This document shows positions 56,096 to 64,000 of a stretch of DNA of 64,000 nucleotides, piece by piece. Source of the stretch: Nodosilinea nodulosa PCC 7104 (GTDB lineage: Bacteria; Cyanobacteriota; Cyanobacteriia; Phormidesmidales; Phormidesmidaceae); assembly GCF_000309385.1 (NCBI RefSeq), contig NZ_JH976538.1, positions 728,600-792,599 of the forward strand, in the 5' to 3' direction. A program made the translations under genes and the position numbers. Within the stretch, counting starts at the first letter, position 1. Each line of letters begins with the position of its first letter. The notes under the pieces are model-generated. The model was given only the letters and a program-made list of their open reading frames with translations. It ran no database searches and was not told where the DNA came from.

Positions 56096-58012
56096 TTAGC
56101 TTCTAGGATTATAGAGACCTTCATTTTGAAGTTTATCTGCGGCGAATTTGAGGAAGGGCTCGGTTCTACCCTTGTTATGGGTTTTGAGGGAGTCCTGCCC
56201 GAGGGATTTGTTGAAAGCCTCAATGTCATCCTCAAGATCAGTGGTAATGGCCTTAATGGCGGCGGCATGAACGCCGACGGCCTTAAGTAAGGCCCCGGAG
56301 AACTTGACGGTCGCCTCGGGATGCTCCTGAGCCCACAGTTGAGCGAGCTCAAGGAGCCGCACGCCGCGCTGATAAGGCTTAGTGGCTTGGGCCTTGTCGT
56401 GGTCGCCGTCCTCCGCCTCCGCCCGAATGGGTCCGGGCGCCGCCGGTGCTGGCGCCGATGGCACAGCCCCCTCGCCATCGAGTCCATCCTCCTCCCGGTC
56501 AAACTCAAAGGCAAAGAAGCGCTGAGCAGCCTGGAGCTGATTAGGGTCAGCGGCGATCGCCTTCAACTCATCGAGCATCGCCAGTAGCCGCGCGTGTTCG
56601 CCCTTGAGTGCCACAAACGCCGAATCATCACCCTGACCCCCACCGCCTGCGCGAGCGAGCCTGTCAATGGTTGCCGCCTGAGCCGAGATGGTCTGGGCCT
56701 GAGTCGAGATCGTCGCCGCCTGGGTTGAGATCGTCGCCCATACCGGGTCCCCCTCCTGAGACTCACTCATTGTTGCCATTGCCTTTGAATCAACCACGGC
56801 CAGTGCTCCTTCGGTGTCTATACAAGGTGGTTCAATCTCTGGTGCATCCAGCTCATCAGGCGGCAGCGGAATCGGACCACTCGCCGCCAACTTCACCCCC
56901 CGCGCCGTCAGGGGCTTCCCATTACGCGTCAGATAATATTGGTAGTAATGGCCCGTCACCGACGCATTGCCCGTAGTCGTGTCATCGAGTAGCACATGGC
57001 CCAGGAGATGCTGAGCCAGACGCTGCTCCGCCATATTGGCCGGGCAGAAGAAGTGGAGCGCGATCGGCACATAGACCGCCCGGCAGCGGTGAATAGAAAT
57101 ATTAGTAAACCCCTTCGGCGTCGGCAGTACCTCATCCAGCACCTTCACCACCCGACGATTCACCCGAGCATTGAGCGCCTCCATCCTGGGGTCATCTGAG
57201 GCGACCCCATCAAGGTCATGAATGTCAGCGGAGGCCCGGAGCGTCTCCACCGCCAGCAAGACATCCTGGGCGGGCACCAGGGTCAGCACGTCATAGGCAG
57301 GCTTCGCCGCCTTCTGCTGGCCGGTAAAGCGCAGCAGGTAGGGATGCCCCTGGGGAATGAGCTGAGCCATCTCCCCGACCTGGGGTTGGAGCTGCCCGAG
57401 GCTGACGACTTCGGTATGGCGCCGTCCGGTCACGGCCGCGATCGCGATGATTAAGTCGATCGGGTCATTCGAGGCCAACAGGAGATTAATTTTGCCCATA
57501 TAGGCATCGAGGTCGACGGGCTGGCGATCGTCCTGTCGAGCATTGGCATTTTGGGTGGTAGCGGCTCTGAGCTGGGCCTGTACCTCAATAGGGTAGGTAA
57601 ACCCGTCTAACGCATAGTGCCGTGCCTCAGAACCGCTGCTGGGCTCCCCCGGTGATGGATTGCGCTTCGTCCAGCGCCGAGGGTAGGAGTTTTTGCCATT
57701 GAGGGTAATGCGCCCCGCCTCAATTGCGGATTTAATCGCTTTTGTGTAGCGGGGGAAATAGACCGAATTGATGCTGCTGCGGGGATAAGCCCTCTCCAAA
57801 AGCGCCTGCTCCGCTGCACAGAGTCGGTCAATGGCCGCTTTTGTGTCGGTACCGAGAGTATTCATGTCCACCAGCTTGGCTACGAGGATCGCGATCAACT
57901 CCTCCAGCTCTTTTTTGGTGAGTTTAGTGCGATCGCGGTTGTCGATACGCGCCTCCATAGCCGCGACGATTTCGGCGCGGGTGGTATCGAAGGATTGAGC
58001 TAGAGAGGCCAT
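56096..58012 (-). CDS. Telomere-resolvase-like (protelomerase family) tyrosine recombinase
   Basis: The product has 638 residues. Catalytic-type residues in order: Arg197 or 198 in VTGRRHTEV, Lys234 in GQQKAAK, His308 and Arg311 in SIHRCRAVY, His339 in LLGHVL, Tyr356 or 357 in GHYYQYYL. The blocks GRR..E, R-A-(V/I)-Y and LGH...HY.Q(Y/F) agree with TelK-type resolvases that make covalently closed hairpin ends. N-terminal helical domain 1-100; C-terminal Gln/Ala/Ser-rich coil (about 425-470) and a helical end (530-638). A plain tyrosine recombinase is the alternative. Confidence 0.65.
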   Translation of the reverse strand: MASLAQSFDTTRAEIVAAMEARIDNRDRTKLTKKELEELIAILVAKLVDMNTLGTDTKAAIDRLCAAEQALLERAYPRSSINSVYFPRYTKAIKSAIEAGRITLNGKNSYPRRWTKRNPSPGEPSSGSEARHYALDGFTYPIEVQAQLRAATTQNANARQDDRQPVDLDAYMGKINLLLASNDPIDLIIAIAAVTGRRHTEVVSLGQLQPQVGEMAQLIPQGHPYLLRFTGQQKAAKPAYDVLTLVPAQDVLLAVETLRASADIHDLDGVASDDPRMEALNARVNRRVVKVLDEVLPTPKGFTNISIHRCRAVYVPIALHFFCPANMAEQRLAQHLLGHVLLDDTTTGNASVTGHYYQYYLTRNGKPLTARGVKLAASGPIPLPPDELDAPEIEPPCIDTEGALAVVDSKAMATMSESQEGDPVWATISTQAATISTQAQTISAQAATIDRLARAGGGGQGDDSAFVALKGEHARLLAMLDELKAIAADPNQLQAAQRFFAFEFDREEDGLDGEGAVPSAPAPAAPGPIRAEAEDGDHDKAQATKPYQRGVRLLELAQLWAQEHPEATVKFSGALLKAVGVHAAAIKAITTDLEDDIEAFNKSLGQDSLKTHNKGRTEPFLKFAADKLQNEGLYNPRS

Positions 58013-58182
58013 GGTTATGGACAGTTGAACGGAAACGGCATCATCTACAAGGTTTAATTATAGCAGTCAATAAATCTATATCGGTCAACCTGGCGTTTTT
58101 GGCTAGGTGAGTTAGGCGTAGCCCGGAGTGGAGGAGGCCAGGGCCATGGGGGATGGATAGAATAGCGCCATGGAATTTCACC

Positions 58183-59499
58183 TCAGCCCCTGGCCTGTGC
58201 CAGGGGCTTTTTACGGCTCAAATTCCCACAGGTCAGCGAGTTGATAACGGAAGCGGTGTTTTCGATATCATCCGTGCCTTCTACTACCACGATCGCATTG
58301 TCGATCAGCAGACCCAGGGCAATGATCAGCCCCGTCACCGACATCTGGTGAATGGGCACCCCCAGCCCCGTCATCCACACAAACACCGCAAACACGGTCA
58401 AGGGTAGCGCCGCGCCCACCACCAGGGCCGACCGCCAGCCCATGGTCAGCAGAGTTACCCCCACCACCAGCGCGGCCCCCAGCCGCAGGTTCACTCTCAG
58501 CGTGCTGATGCGCGTCTCCACATAGCCGCTCTGGTCAAAAATCACCTCCAGGGCCATGCCGTCAGAGAGGCGACTGCGAAAGTCATCCAGCACAACCTGG
58601 GTGCTGGCCCTCCACTGGTCAATGCGTTGCCCCGACTGCATCATCGCCCCCACCACCACGGCGGGCCTGCCCCCTACCAGCGCTAGATTGGTCAGCGGGT
58701 CGCGCAGCCCCCGGCGCACCTGGGCAATGTCGCCCAACCGGGCAAACTGCCCGTCCTGGGTGCGAATGGGGATCTGGCGAATCTGCTCGGTGCTCTCCAG
58801 GCCGCTGTCCACCTCAATGGCCAGGGTCTGGTCGGGCGATCGCAGCTGCCCGGCGCTGGTCTTGGCATCGCTCAGAGCCACCTGGTCGGCCAGGCCTTGG
58901 GCCGACAGCCCCACCGCCACCAGTTCCGGCGCGTTAACTTCCACCAAAATTTCTTCCTCCGGGCGGCCAAAGAAATCCACATCCTCGGTGCCGTCAATAC
59001 CCCGCAGGGCCACCCCCAGCTCCTCGGCGTAGCGGCGCAGCAGGGCGTAGTTCGGCTCCCCCGGCAAATCCCAGGTCAGCGCCGCCACCACGGTATAGGC
59101 TTTAACCAACACCTCCGCCAGGTCAGGGGCGCTCGTCCCCGCCGGGAACCGGGTGGCCGCCTCATCCATCTCGTCCCGCACCCGCGACCACACCGGGGCC
59201 GTGTTGGTGACCGAGTCCACCAGCTCCACCGTCACCGACGAAAACCCCACCCGCGAGTCCGATTCAAGCACGTCAATGTCTTCGATTGTCGCCAGCTCCT
59301 CCTCCAGCACCCGAGTCACCAGCGCCTCTACCCGCTCGGCACTGGCCCCTGGAAAGGCGGTGGTAATCACGGCTACCCGCGACACCAGCTGCGGGTCTTC
59401 CTGACGCGGCAGCGACTGGTAGGCCGACAGCCCCCCGGCGACGATGAGAACGACAGTGAGAATCAGCAGACGAATATTGGTGAAAAAAGGGCGAACCAT
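58183..59499 (-). pseudogene. RND efflux pump inner-membrane protein, 3'-truncated
   Basis: Of a protein of about 1000-1040 residues, only the first 405 or so remain: N-terminal helix (NIRLLILTVVLIVAGGLSAY), porter domain, then VTLLTMGWRSALVVGAALPL and LIIALGLLIDNAIVVVE. Homology ends near 58283; the last 32 codons are unrelated and run through a terminator hairpin. The pump cannot work as it stands. It lies after the adaptor gene, which is complete. Confidence 0.85.
58186..58214 (+). terminator. Rho-independent terminator
   Basis: Perfect 10-bp stem AGCCCCTGGC (58186-58195) and GCCAGGGGCT (58200-58209), loop CTGT, then TTTT. It acts for rightward transcription. No rightward gene precedes it in 58013-58185, so it is displaced from its gene or ends an unseen RNA; the leftward RND frame reads through its complement. 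Confidence 0.7.
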
Positions 59500-59622
59500 G
59501 GGGTGTTGGGGGAGTAGATGGGTCGGTGGGTGGATGGCTGAGACGTAGGGCGGGCACGGCCCATCAACAGCTTTTGGGGTTGATCAGATCGCCTGACAGG
59601 GATTGCCTGAAAACCCTGGGAT

Positions 59623-60990
59623 CTAGTCATTGAGCAACCTGACCTGCTGCCCCGGCACCAGCCGATGGACGCCGCTAGCGACAATGCGATCGCCCCCTTG
59701 CAGCGCCCCCTGCACCAGCACCCGGTCGCTCTCCTGGTGCAAAATTTCGACCGCCTTGGGCTGCACCTGGTACCCGTCGGACTCAGCGGCGGGCACCACG
59801 CCGTAGGCGCTCCACAGGCCGCGAATATCCTGGGTCAGCGCCTCAATCGGCAGCCATAGACCGCTGGTCGGCACCGCCTCACTGAGAGTTACCCGAACGG
59901 TTTCGCCGGGGCTAACGCGGGTCAGGGCCTCCGGCCCTAGCTGAAACACCACCACCTGGGTGCGGGTGTCGGGGTTGACCTCCGGCAGCACCGCCTTCAC
60001 CGTGGCAGGGAAGCGCTCGGTGTCGGCCTTCACCGTTACGGCTGCCCCAGGGCGCAGGCGGCTGGCGGCGCTGGTGGGCATCCCGATGCGGGCTTCGGGG
60101 GCAACGCTTTCCACCAGGCGCACCACCGTCTGCCCGGCCCCGACGACTACGCCCTCATCCACCTGCCGGACGGCAACGATGCCATCGAAGGGTGCCCGCA
60201 GGGTGCTCTGGTTGAGATCCACATCGATGCTGGCGATGCTGGCGTCGAGCTGCTGCACCACCGCCTGCTGGGCCGCTACCTGCTCGGGGCGGGTGCCGTT
60301 GAGCAGTTCGTCCAGGCTGCTCTGGGCACTGTCACGGCGGGCGGCCAGGGCATCGACCCCAAAGGCAAATTCGTCGAGCTGTTCCTTAGAAATCGCCCCC
60401 TGCTCGTAGAGAAATTCCCGCCGCTCCCGCTGCTGCTGTTGCAGCGCCAGCTGGTTGTCCACATCGCGCACCTGGGCCTGGGCGGCGGCGATCGCCTCCT
60501 GCCTGGCCCCCCGCTGAAGCTCTAGCCATTGAGCCTGGGCCTGAGCCAACTGAGCTTCGATCTGGCGGCGCTGGGTGAGCAAACTCTGGGTATCGAGTAG
60601 GGCCAGCGGTTGCCCCGAAGAGACGCGATCGCCCTCGGCCACCAGCACCTCAACCAGCTCGCCGCTGCGGGTGAAGCCCAGATCGCTGCTGCGCCGGGCG
60701 GCAATTTTTCCGGTATAGGCGCGGGCCACCTCGTAGCTGCTCACGGCGTCCACCGTCAGGGTTTCCACCGCCAAAACGTTCACCGCGTCGGGTTCAGCGG
60801 CCTCTGTCTCCTGGGCCACCAGGCGACTTTGCACCAGGGGAATGCCCACCGCCAGCAGCAGCCCGGCGGCCCCCAGCCCCACCCACCAGCGGCGGTTTGA
60901 GGAGGGGTTGGGCCGATCTGGAGCGCAGGGATGAACGCCAGAGAGATCTTCCTCCGGCAGGGTTTTCTCTGGCAGGGAGCTGTCAGACAT
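59623..60990 (-). CDS. RND efflux periplasmic adaptor (HlyD/MFP family)
   Basis: The protein has 455 residues. N-terminal membrane helix (about 34-53), lipoyl-type halves (RSGELVEVLVAEGDRVSSGQ; LRAPFDGIVAVRQVDEGVVV), a coiled-coil hairpin (125-200, QIEAQLAQAQAQWLELQRGA), beta-barrel after 280. Couples RND pump to the outer membrane. Intact but its pump gene is truncated. Confidence 0.85.
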   Translation of the reverse strand: MSDSSLPEKTLPEEDLSGVHPCAPDRPNPSSNRRWWVGLGAAGLLLAVGIPLVQSRLVAQETEAAEPDAVNVLAVETLTVDAVSSYEVARAYTGKIAARRSSDLGFTRSGELVEVLVAEGDRVSSGQPLALLDTQSLLTQRRQIEAQLAQAQAQWLELQRGARQEAIAAAQAQVRDVDNQLALQQQQRERREFLYEQGAISKEQLDEFAFGVDALAARRDSAQSSLDELLNGTRPEQVAAQQAVVQQLDASIASIDVDLNQSTLRAPFDGIVAVRQVDEGVVVGAGQTVVRLVESVAPEARIGMPTSAASRLRPGAAVTVKADTERFPATVKAVLPEVNPDTRTQVVVFQLGPEALTRVSPGETVRVTLSEAVPTSGLWLPIEALTQDIRGLWSAYGVVPAAESDGYQVQPKAVEILHQESDRVLVQGALQGGDRIVASGVHRLVPGQQVRLLND

Positions 60991-61100
60991 GGGGCGTCTC
61001 CAAGCAATGGGTTAAAGGTTGCGAAAATTGGGCTAAAAAGGTGGGTGTCGCGGCGCTAGACGATGATGGGCCGTGCCCACCTTACGGTTTAAAAAATCAC

Positions 61101-61679
61101 CTACATTTGCGGAATCTTCTGATTTTGGGCAGCAAAAACGGCGGCTTTTTCAATCCGTTGGGCGCGGGTTTTTGTCGTCTTGGCCAGCTTGATCCAGCGC
61201 AGCACGTTGCGCCGATAGGACGGGGCAGAATTCTCGAAGATTTCCCGGGCGGACGAGTGTGAGCCCAGCGCTGCCATCAGGTCTTCAGGCATGATCAGGG
61301 CATCGACATCGTCCATGAAATTCCACAGACCATTGCGCTTTGATTGGGCGATTGCCTCCAGCCCAGCCGGGTGCATCTTCCCGGCTTTGATCAGCTTTTC
61401 AGCTCTGTCTTTGTAGCTTTTGGCCCAGTGCTGCACCTGGCGCGGTGAGATCATCTGCATGGTGCGATCGCCATCGAGCTGACGGCGAATGCCGTCAACC
61501 CAGCCAAAGCACAGCACCGCATCGAGAATGTCTTGAACCGAGACGTATTTTTCGCCCACGTGCTTTTTGTAGGTCACCAGCCAAATGCTCTCTGGTTGCG
61601 CGTGATTTTCCTCCAGCCACCGCCGCAGCTGCTGGGGCGATGTCACCTCGACTTGTTCAAAATTTTCGGTTTTGATCAT
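61101..61679 (-). CDS. YdeI/OmpD-associated family protein
   Basis: The product has 192 residues. LRRWLEENHAQPESIWLVTY, DAVLCFGWVDGIRRQLDGDR, ISPRQVQHWAKSYKDRAEKL and a C-terminal RRNVLRWIKLAKTTKTRAQR are typical of YdeI proteins. The biochemical role is not known. Monocistronic. Confidence 0.82.
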   Translation of the reverse strand: MIKTENFEQVEVTSPQQLRRWLEENHAQPESIWLVTYKKHVGEKYVSVQDILDAVLCFGWVDGIRRQLDGDRTMQMISPRQVQHWAKSYKDRAEKLIKAGKMHPAGLEAIAQSKRNGLWNFMDDVDALIMPEDLMAALGSHSSAREIFENSAPSYRRNVLRWIKLAKTTKTRAQRIEKAAVFAAQNQKIPQM

Positions 61680-61748
61680 GGCAAAACAATTCCTTAGCCA
61701 TCAAAGGCGTCATCGCCCAGGTCGGCGCACCAGTGCTAACCCGCCTGC

Positions 61749-62411
61749 TCAAATGCGGCCAAACTCCAGCAGCGCAGCGCAGCTTTTGGCGTAGTCCACA
61801 ATGCAGTCCACAACGTCGCCATCGAGCCACGCCCCGCGACCGAGATGCACCAGGGTGACGAAACTTTTGAGCTTGATATAGTCGGCGTAGTCGTGCCCGG
61901 CATAGGCGTCATAACCGCGCGGCATTTTAGTCAGTTTGTCCTCGGCACTGAAGGACAATCCTGCTGCCTCCAAATCCTTGATCACCTTGGCAAATTCGTC
62001 AGGCTCCTCAACAATTTTGTCGCGAATGGGGCCAAGGGCGGCGGGGCTAAGCTTGTAATACCCGCAGGCAATCAGGCCACCGGACGCTTCGAGTTGCACG
62101 TAGACTAATCCCTCTTTTTCGGCCTTGGTGCCCGAGGGGGTGAGAACGCCGCTGACGTGGGTGCTGTAGGGCGATTTGTCCTTAGAAAAGCGCACGTCGC
62201 GGTTTTGTCGAAACATGGTTTTTGGCCCGCCCGCCAGGGGCACAGCCGTCTCCGCCAGGATGTCCGTAACCAGTTCCAGCATCGTGGCAAAAGGCTGGCG
62301 GACGTAGGTGTCAAACTCATCGCGGTGCTCGTCGTACCAGGCTTTTTCGTTGTTGGCCGCCAGCCCTTCGAGCAGGTCAAAGGTTTTGGGCGTGAAATGG
62401 AGATCCGTCAT
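61749..62411 (-). CDS. DUF2461 family protein
   Basis: The product has 220 residues from ATG 62411 (MTDLHFTPKTFDLLEGLAAN, the normal start; an upstream frame to 62513 adds 34 unlikely residues). Motifs: NNEKAWYDEHRDEF, FRQNRDVRFSKDKSPYSTHV, YYKLSPAALGPIRD. Widespread family of unknown function. Confidence 0.83.
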   Translation of the reverse strand: MTDLHFTPKTFDLLEGLAANNEKAWYDEHRDEFDTYVRQPFATMLELVTDILAETAVPLAGGPKTMFRQNRDVRFSKDKSPYSTHVSGVLTPSGTKAEKEGLVYVQLEASGGLIACGYYKLSPAALGPIRDKIVEEPDEFAKVIKDLEAAGLSFSAEDKLTKMPRGYDAYAGHDYADYIKLKSFVTLVHLGRGAWLDGDVVDCIVDYAKSCAALLEFGRI

Positions 62412-62636
62412 GGGTGTAAGCAAAGCAAAAGATGAGTGCAAACCAGCAATGTTGACGTTGTGATGGGGGTAGTAATCTGACTCTTTCGAAGCACGGTTCT
62501 CCCTCGAACTCACGTGTCTGATGGAAAATCAGCGGTATAAAAATCTGCATTAAAACCGCGCTAATCAATATGTAACATGGTATTAATTTCAAAACAAATA
62601 TCAATTTTTAATTGACCTATATTTCTTTTGGTATCG

Positions 62637-63503
62637 ATGAACCTAAAAACCCTGACGGCCTTCATTGCCCTGGCGGAAGAACTGCACTTTGGCCGCGCTG
62701 CTCAGCGCTGCGGTATCTCGCAACCGGCCATCAGCCGTCTGCTGAGCGAGCTAGAGGCCGATATAAACGTAAAGCTGCTGCACCGTACCTCCCGCGAGGT
62801 GTCACTGACGAGGGCTGGACAGGGGTTCCTCGACTCGGCCCGCAAGGCGATAGCCTATGCCGACATGGCCGTGCGGGCGGCCCAGGCGGGGGCGGTAGAC
62901 GGCATCGATTCGCTGACCGTGGGCATGGTGATCGGCACCGAGCAGCCAACCGTGGGCAAGCTGATTGCCGAGTTCAAACGCGCTCACCCCGAAACCCGGG
63001 TGGCCCTGCGGCGCATGGACGAGCGGGACATCGGCGCGACGCTGACCAGCGGGGCAATCGATGTGGCGATCGCCTGGGATGTGGCCATTCCCACTGGCCT
63101 GCACCATCGCCCTTTGGGCAAGGTGGCCCTGGCGGTCATGGTGCAGTCAGGCCATGAACTAGAGCAAAAAGAGTTTGTTACCTGGGCCGACCTGGCCGGG
63201 TATCCGATTATTCTGCCCGATCGCGATCGCCAGCCGATTATCTATGACCACTACAAGCGCTATACCGCTGAAGCAGGCTTTAAACCGCTGATTGCCATCG
63301 ATGTCTCTACCATGGCCGATACCCTGGCGATGGTGGCTGGGGGAGTAGGCGTGGGCAATGCTCCCGTGGTGCCGGGGTTGCGCTATCCGGGGGTAGCGAT
63401 TTTGCGACAGGAACCGCTGTTTGAGTTTAACTACGAGCTAGTTTGGGCGCACACTAGTCCTGCGGTAGAAAGCCTGCTGAACCTATTTTGTAATTCACTT
63501 TGA
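62637..63503 (+). CDS. LysR-family transcription regulator, end supplied by IS
   Basis: The product has 288 residues from ATG 62637 (TTG 62628 is in frame). HTH at 1-60 (FGRAAQRCGISQPAISRLLS), substrate-binding domain after 90. The TGA stop 63501-63503 is the first bases of the IS200/IS605 left end, so the native C-terminus has been cut, by a few residues at most since the length is close to normal. The divergent DUF2461 gene may be its target. Confidence 0.83.
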   Translation: MNLKTLTAFIALAEELHFGRAAQRCGISQPAISRLLSELEADINVKLLHRTSREVSLTRAGQGFLDSARKAIAYADMAVRAAQAGAVDGIDSLTVGMVIGTEQPTVGKLIAEFKRAHPETRVALRRMDERDIGATLTSGAIDVAIAWDVAIPTGLHHRPLGKVALAVMVQSGHELEQKEFVTWADLAGYPIILPDRDRQPIIYDHYKRYTAEAGFKPLIAIDVSTMADTLAMVAGGVGVGNAPVVPGLRYPGVAILRQEPLFEFNYELVWAHTSPAVESLLNLFCNSL

Positions 63504-63533
63504 CCAAAAGCGATGGGTTTCAAGCCCCGCCCT

Positions 63534-63926
63534 TTAGGGCGCACCCTTTTGGTCTTTGATGTACTGCTTCAAAACCTCAATGGGGGCACCGCCAACCGAC
63601 ACGGCGAAGTGGCTAGGACTCCACAGAGAGGTCTTGCCCTGGGGCTTGGGTAGCCCAGCTTGGCCATACCGCCGACTGGAAACGCCCTTCATCGCGTTCA
63701 CCATCTGCGAGATAGCCAGTTTGGGCGGATACTCAATCAGCATGTGAACGTGTTCAGGCTCCCCGTTGAACTCCAAAACCTGAAAGCACATCTTGCTGGC
63801 CACCGACTCGCAGGCCGTTTTGATGAGAGCCAAGCTGTCGGCGGTCAGAACCTTTTGCCGATAGTTGGTCACGAAAATAACGTGAGCCTTGAGGTCTGAA
63901 ACGCTGTGCCTTTCTCGTCTATACAC
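63534..63926 (-). CDS. tnpA: IS200-type TnpA, second copy
   Basis: 130 residues, identical to the product at 47824-48216: HUH in EPEHVHMLIE, Tyr in LKQYIKDQ. Identity implies very recent movement. Confidence 0.9.
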   Translation of the reverse strand: MYRRERHSVSDLKAHVIFVTNYRQKVLTADSLALIKTACESVASKMCFQVLEFNGEPEHVHMLIEYPPKLAISQMVNAMKGVSSRRYGQAGLPKPQGKTSLWSPSHFAVSVGGAPIEVLKQYIKDQKGAP

Positions 63927-63963
63927 GGTTGCTTTTGGTTGCCGACCAACTTATAATAGCAGG

Positions 63964-64000
63964 ATGAAAGCACGGTATCAGTACAGAATCTATCCGACCG
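63964..64000 (+). CDS. tnpB: TnpB, second copy, partial at window edge
   Basis: ATG 63964 begins MKARYQYRIYPT as in the copy at 48254. The rest lies outside the window. Confidence 0.85.
   Translation, partial: MKARYQYRIYPT

Larger units (their letters stand above)
63501..64000. mobile_element. Second IS200/IS605 copy, cut by window edge
   Basis: The sequence from 63501 to 64000 matches 47791-48290 at every base I compared (offset 15710). The flanking bases differ (TCAC before copy 1, ACTT before copy 2). It contains all of tnpA and the first 37 bp of tnpB. Confidence 0.9.

Overview
The window looks like cyanobacterial DNA. The right third is rich in the HIP1 octamer gcgatcgc (for example near 41310, 42638, 43736 and 47061), and its chromosomal-type genes resemble those of filamentous or unicellular cyanobacteria. 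The genus cannot be read from the sequence. There are three blocks.

Block 1 (1 to about 40455) is most of a tailed-phage genome integrated as a prophage. It runs off the left edge. The right boundary is a 3' fragment of a tRNA-Ser(CGA) gene (40396-40455), the usual scar of integration into a tRNA gene. The rightward late module (2943-14162 and 16139-20232, then 22900-25864) encodes virion proteins: Gly/Ala-rich and Gln-rich putative internal proteins, a probable small terminase, the large terminase, a Dps-like ferritin, the portal, a scaffold-like protein that overlaps the portal gene out of frame for 683 nt, the major capsid protein and accessory head or neck proteins. Leftward cassettes interrupt it: a HEXXH metallopeptidase (14488-15552) and a fiber/holin-like set (20229-22822). 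The leftward early module (25854-40140) carries a Dam-like methylase fused to DUF1643, a deoxyribosyltransferase-like protein, thymidylate kinase, a PAPS-reductase-like protein, a kinase-fold protein, a run of small membrane proteins and a MerR-like regulator that faces a cluster of CTGTC repeats. No integrase, tape measure, tail tube or sheath, or endolysin was recognised, so those genes lie outside the window or are too divergent.

Block 2 (about 40.5-49.6 kb) is host DNA heavily cut by transposons. It holds an IS256-family remnant, an ATP-dependent DNA ligase, a desuccinylase/aspartoacylase, an FMN reductase truncated at an IS4-family element, a 31-codon head of a Ser/Thr kinase gene between that element and an IS1-family element, a PD-(D/E)XK-like protein, a broken gene, and a complete IS200/IS605 element with TnpA and TnpB.

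Block 3 (about 49.6-64 kb) contains what looks like a captured plasmid replication module: an initiator-like protein, ten 19-bp iterons, an archaeo-eukaryotic-type primase and a telomere-resolvase-like tyrosine recombinase. It is bordered by a FecE-like ABC ATPase with an altered end and an RND pump gene cut off at about 40 percent of its length. The RND adaptor, a YdeI-family protein, a DUF2461 protein and a LysR regulator follow. A second, apparently identical IS200/IS605 copy supplies the stop codon of the LysR gene and runs off the right edge.

The points most worth pursuing are the telomere-resolvase-like protein beside an iteron origin, the phage Dps with complete ferroxidase spacing, the phage FHA protein together with a kinase-fold protein, the methylase-DUF1643 fusion, and the long portal/scaffold overlap.
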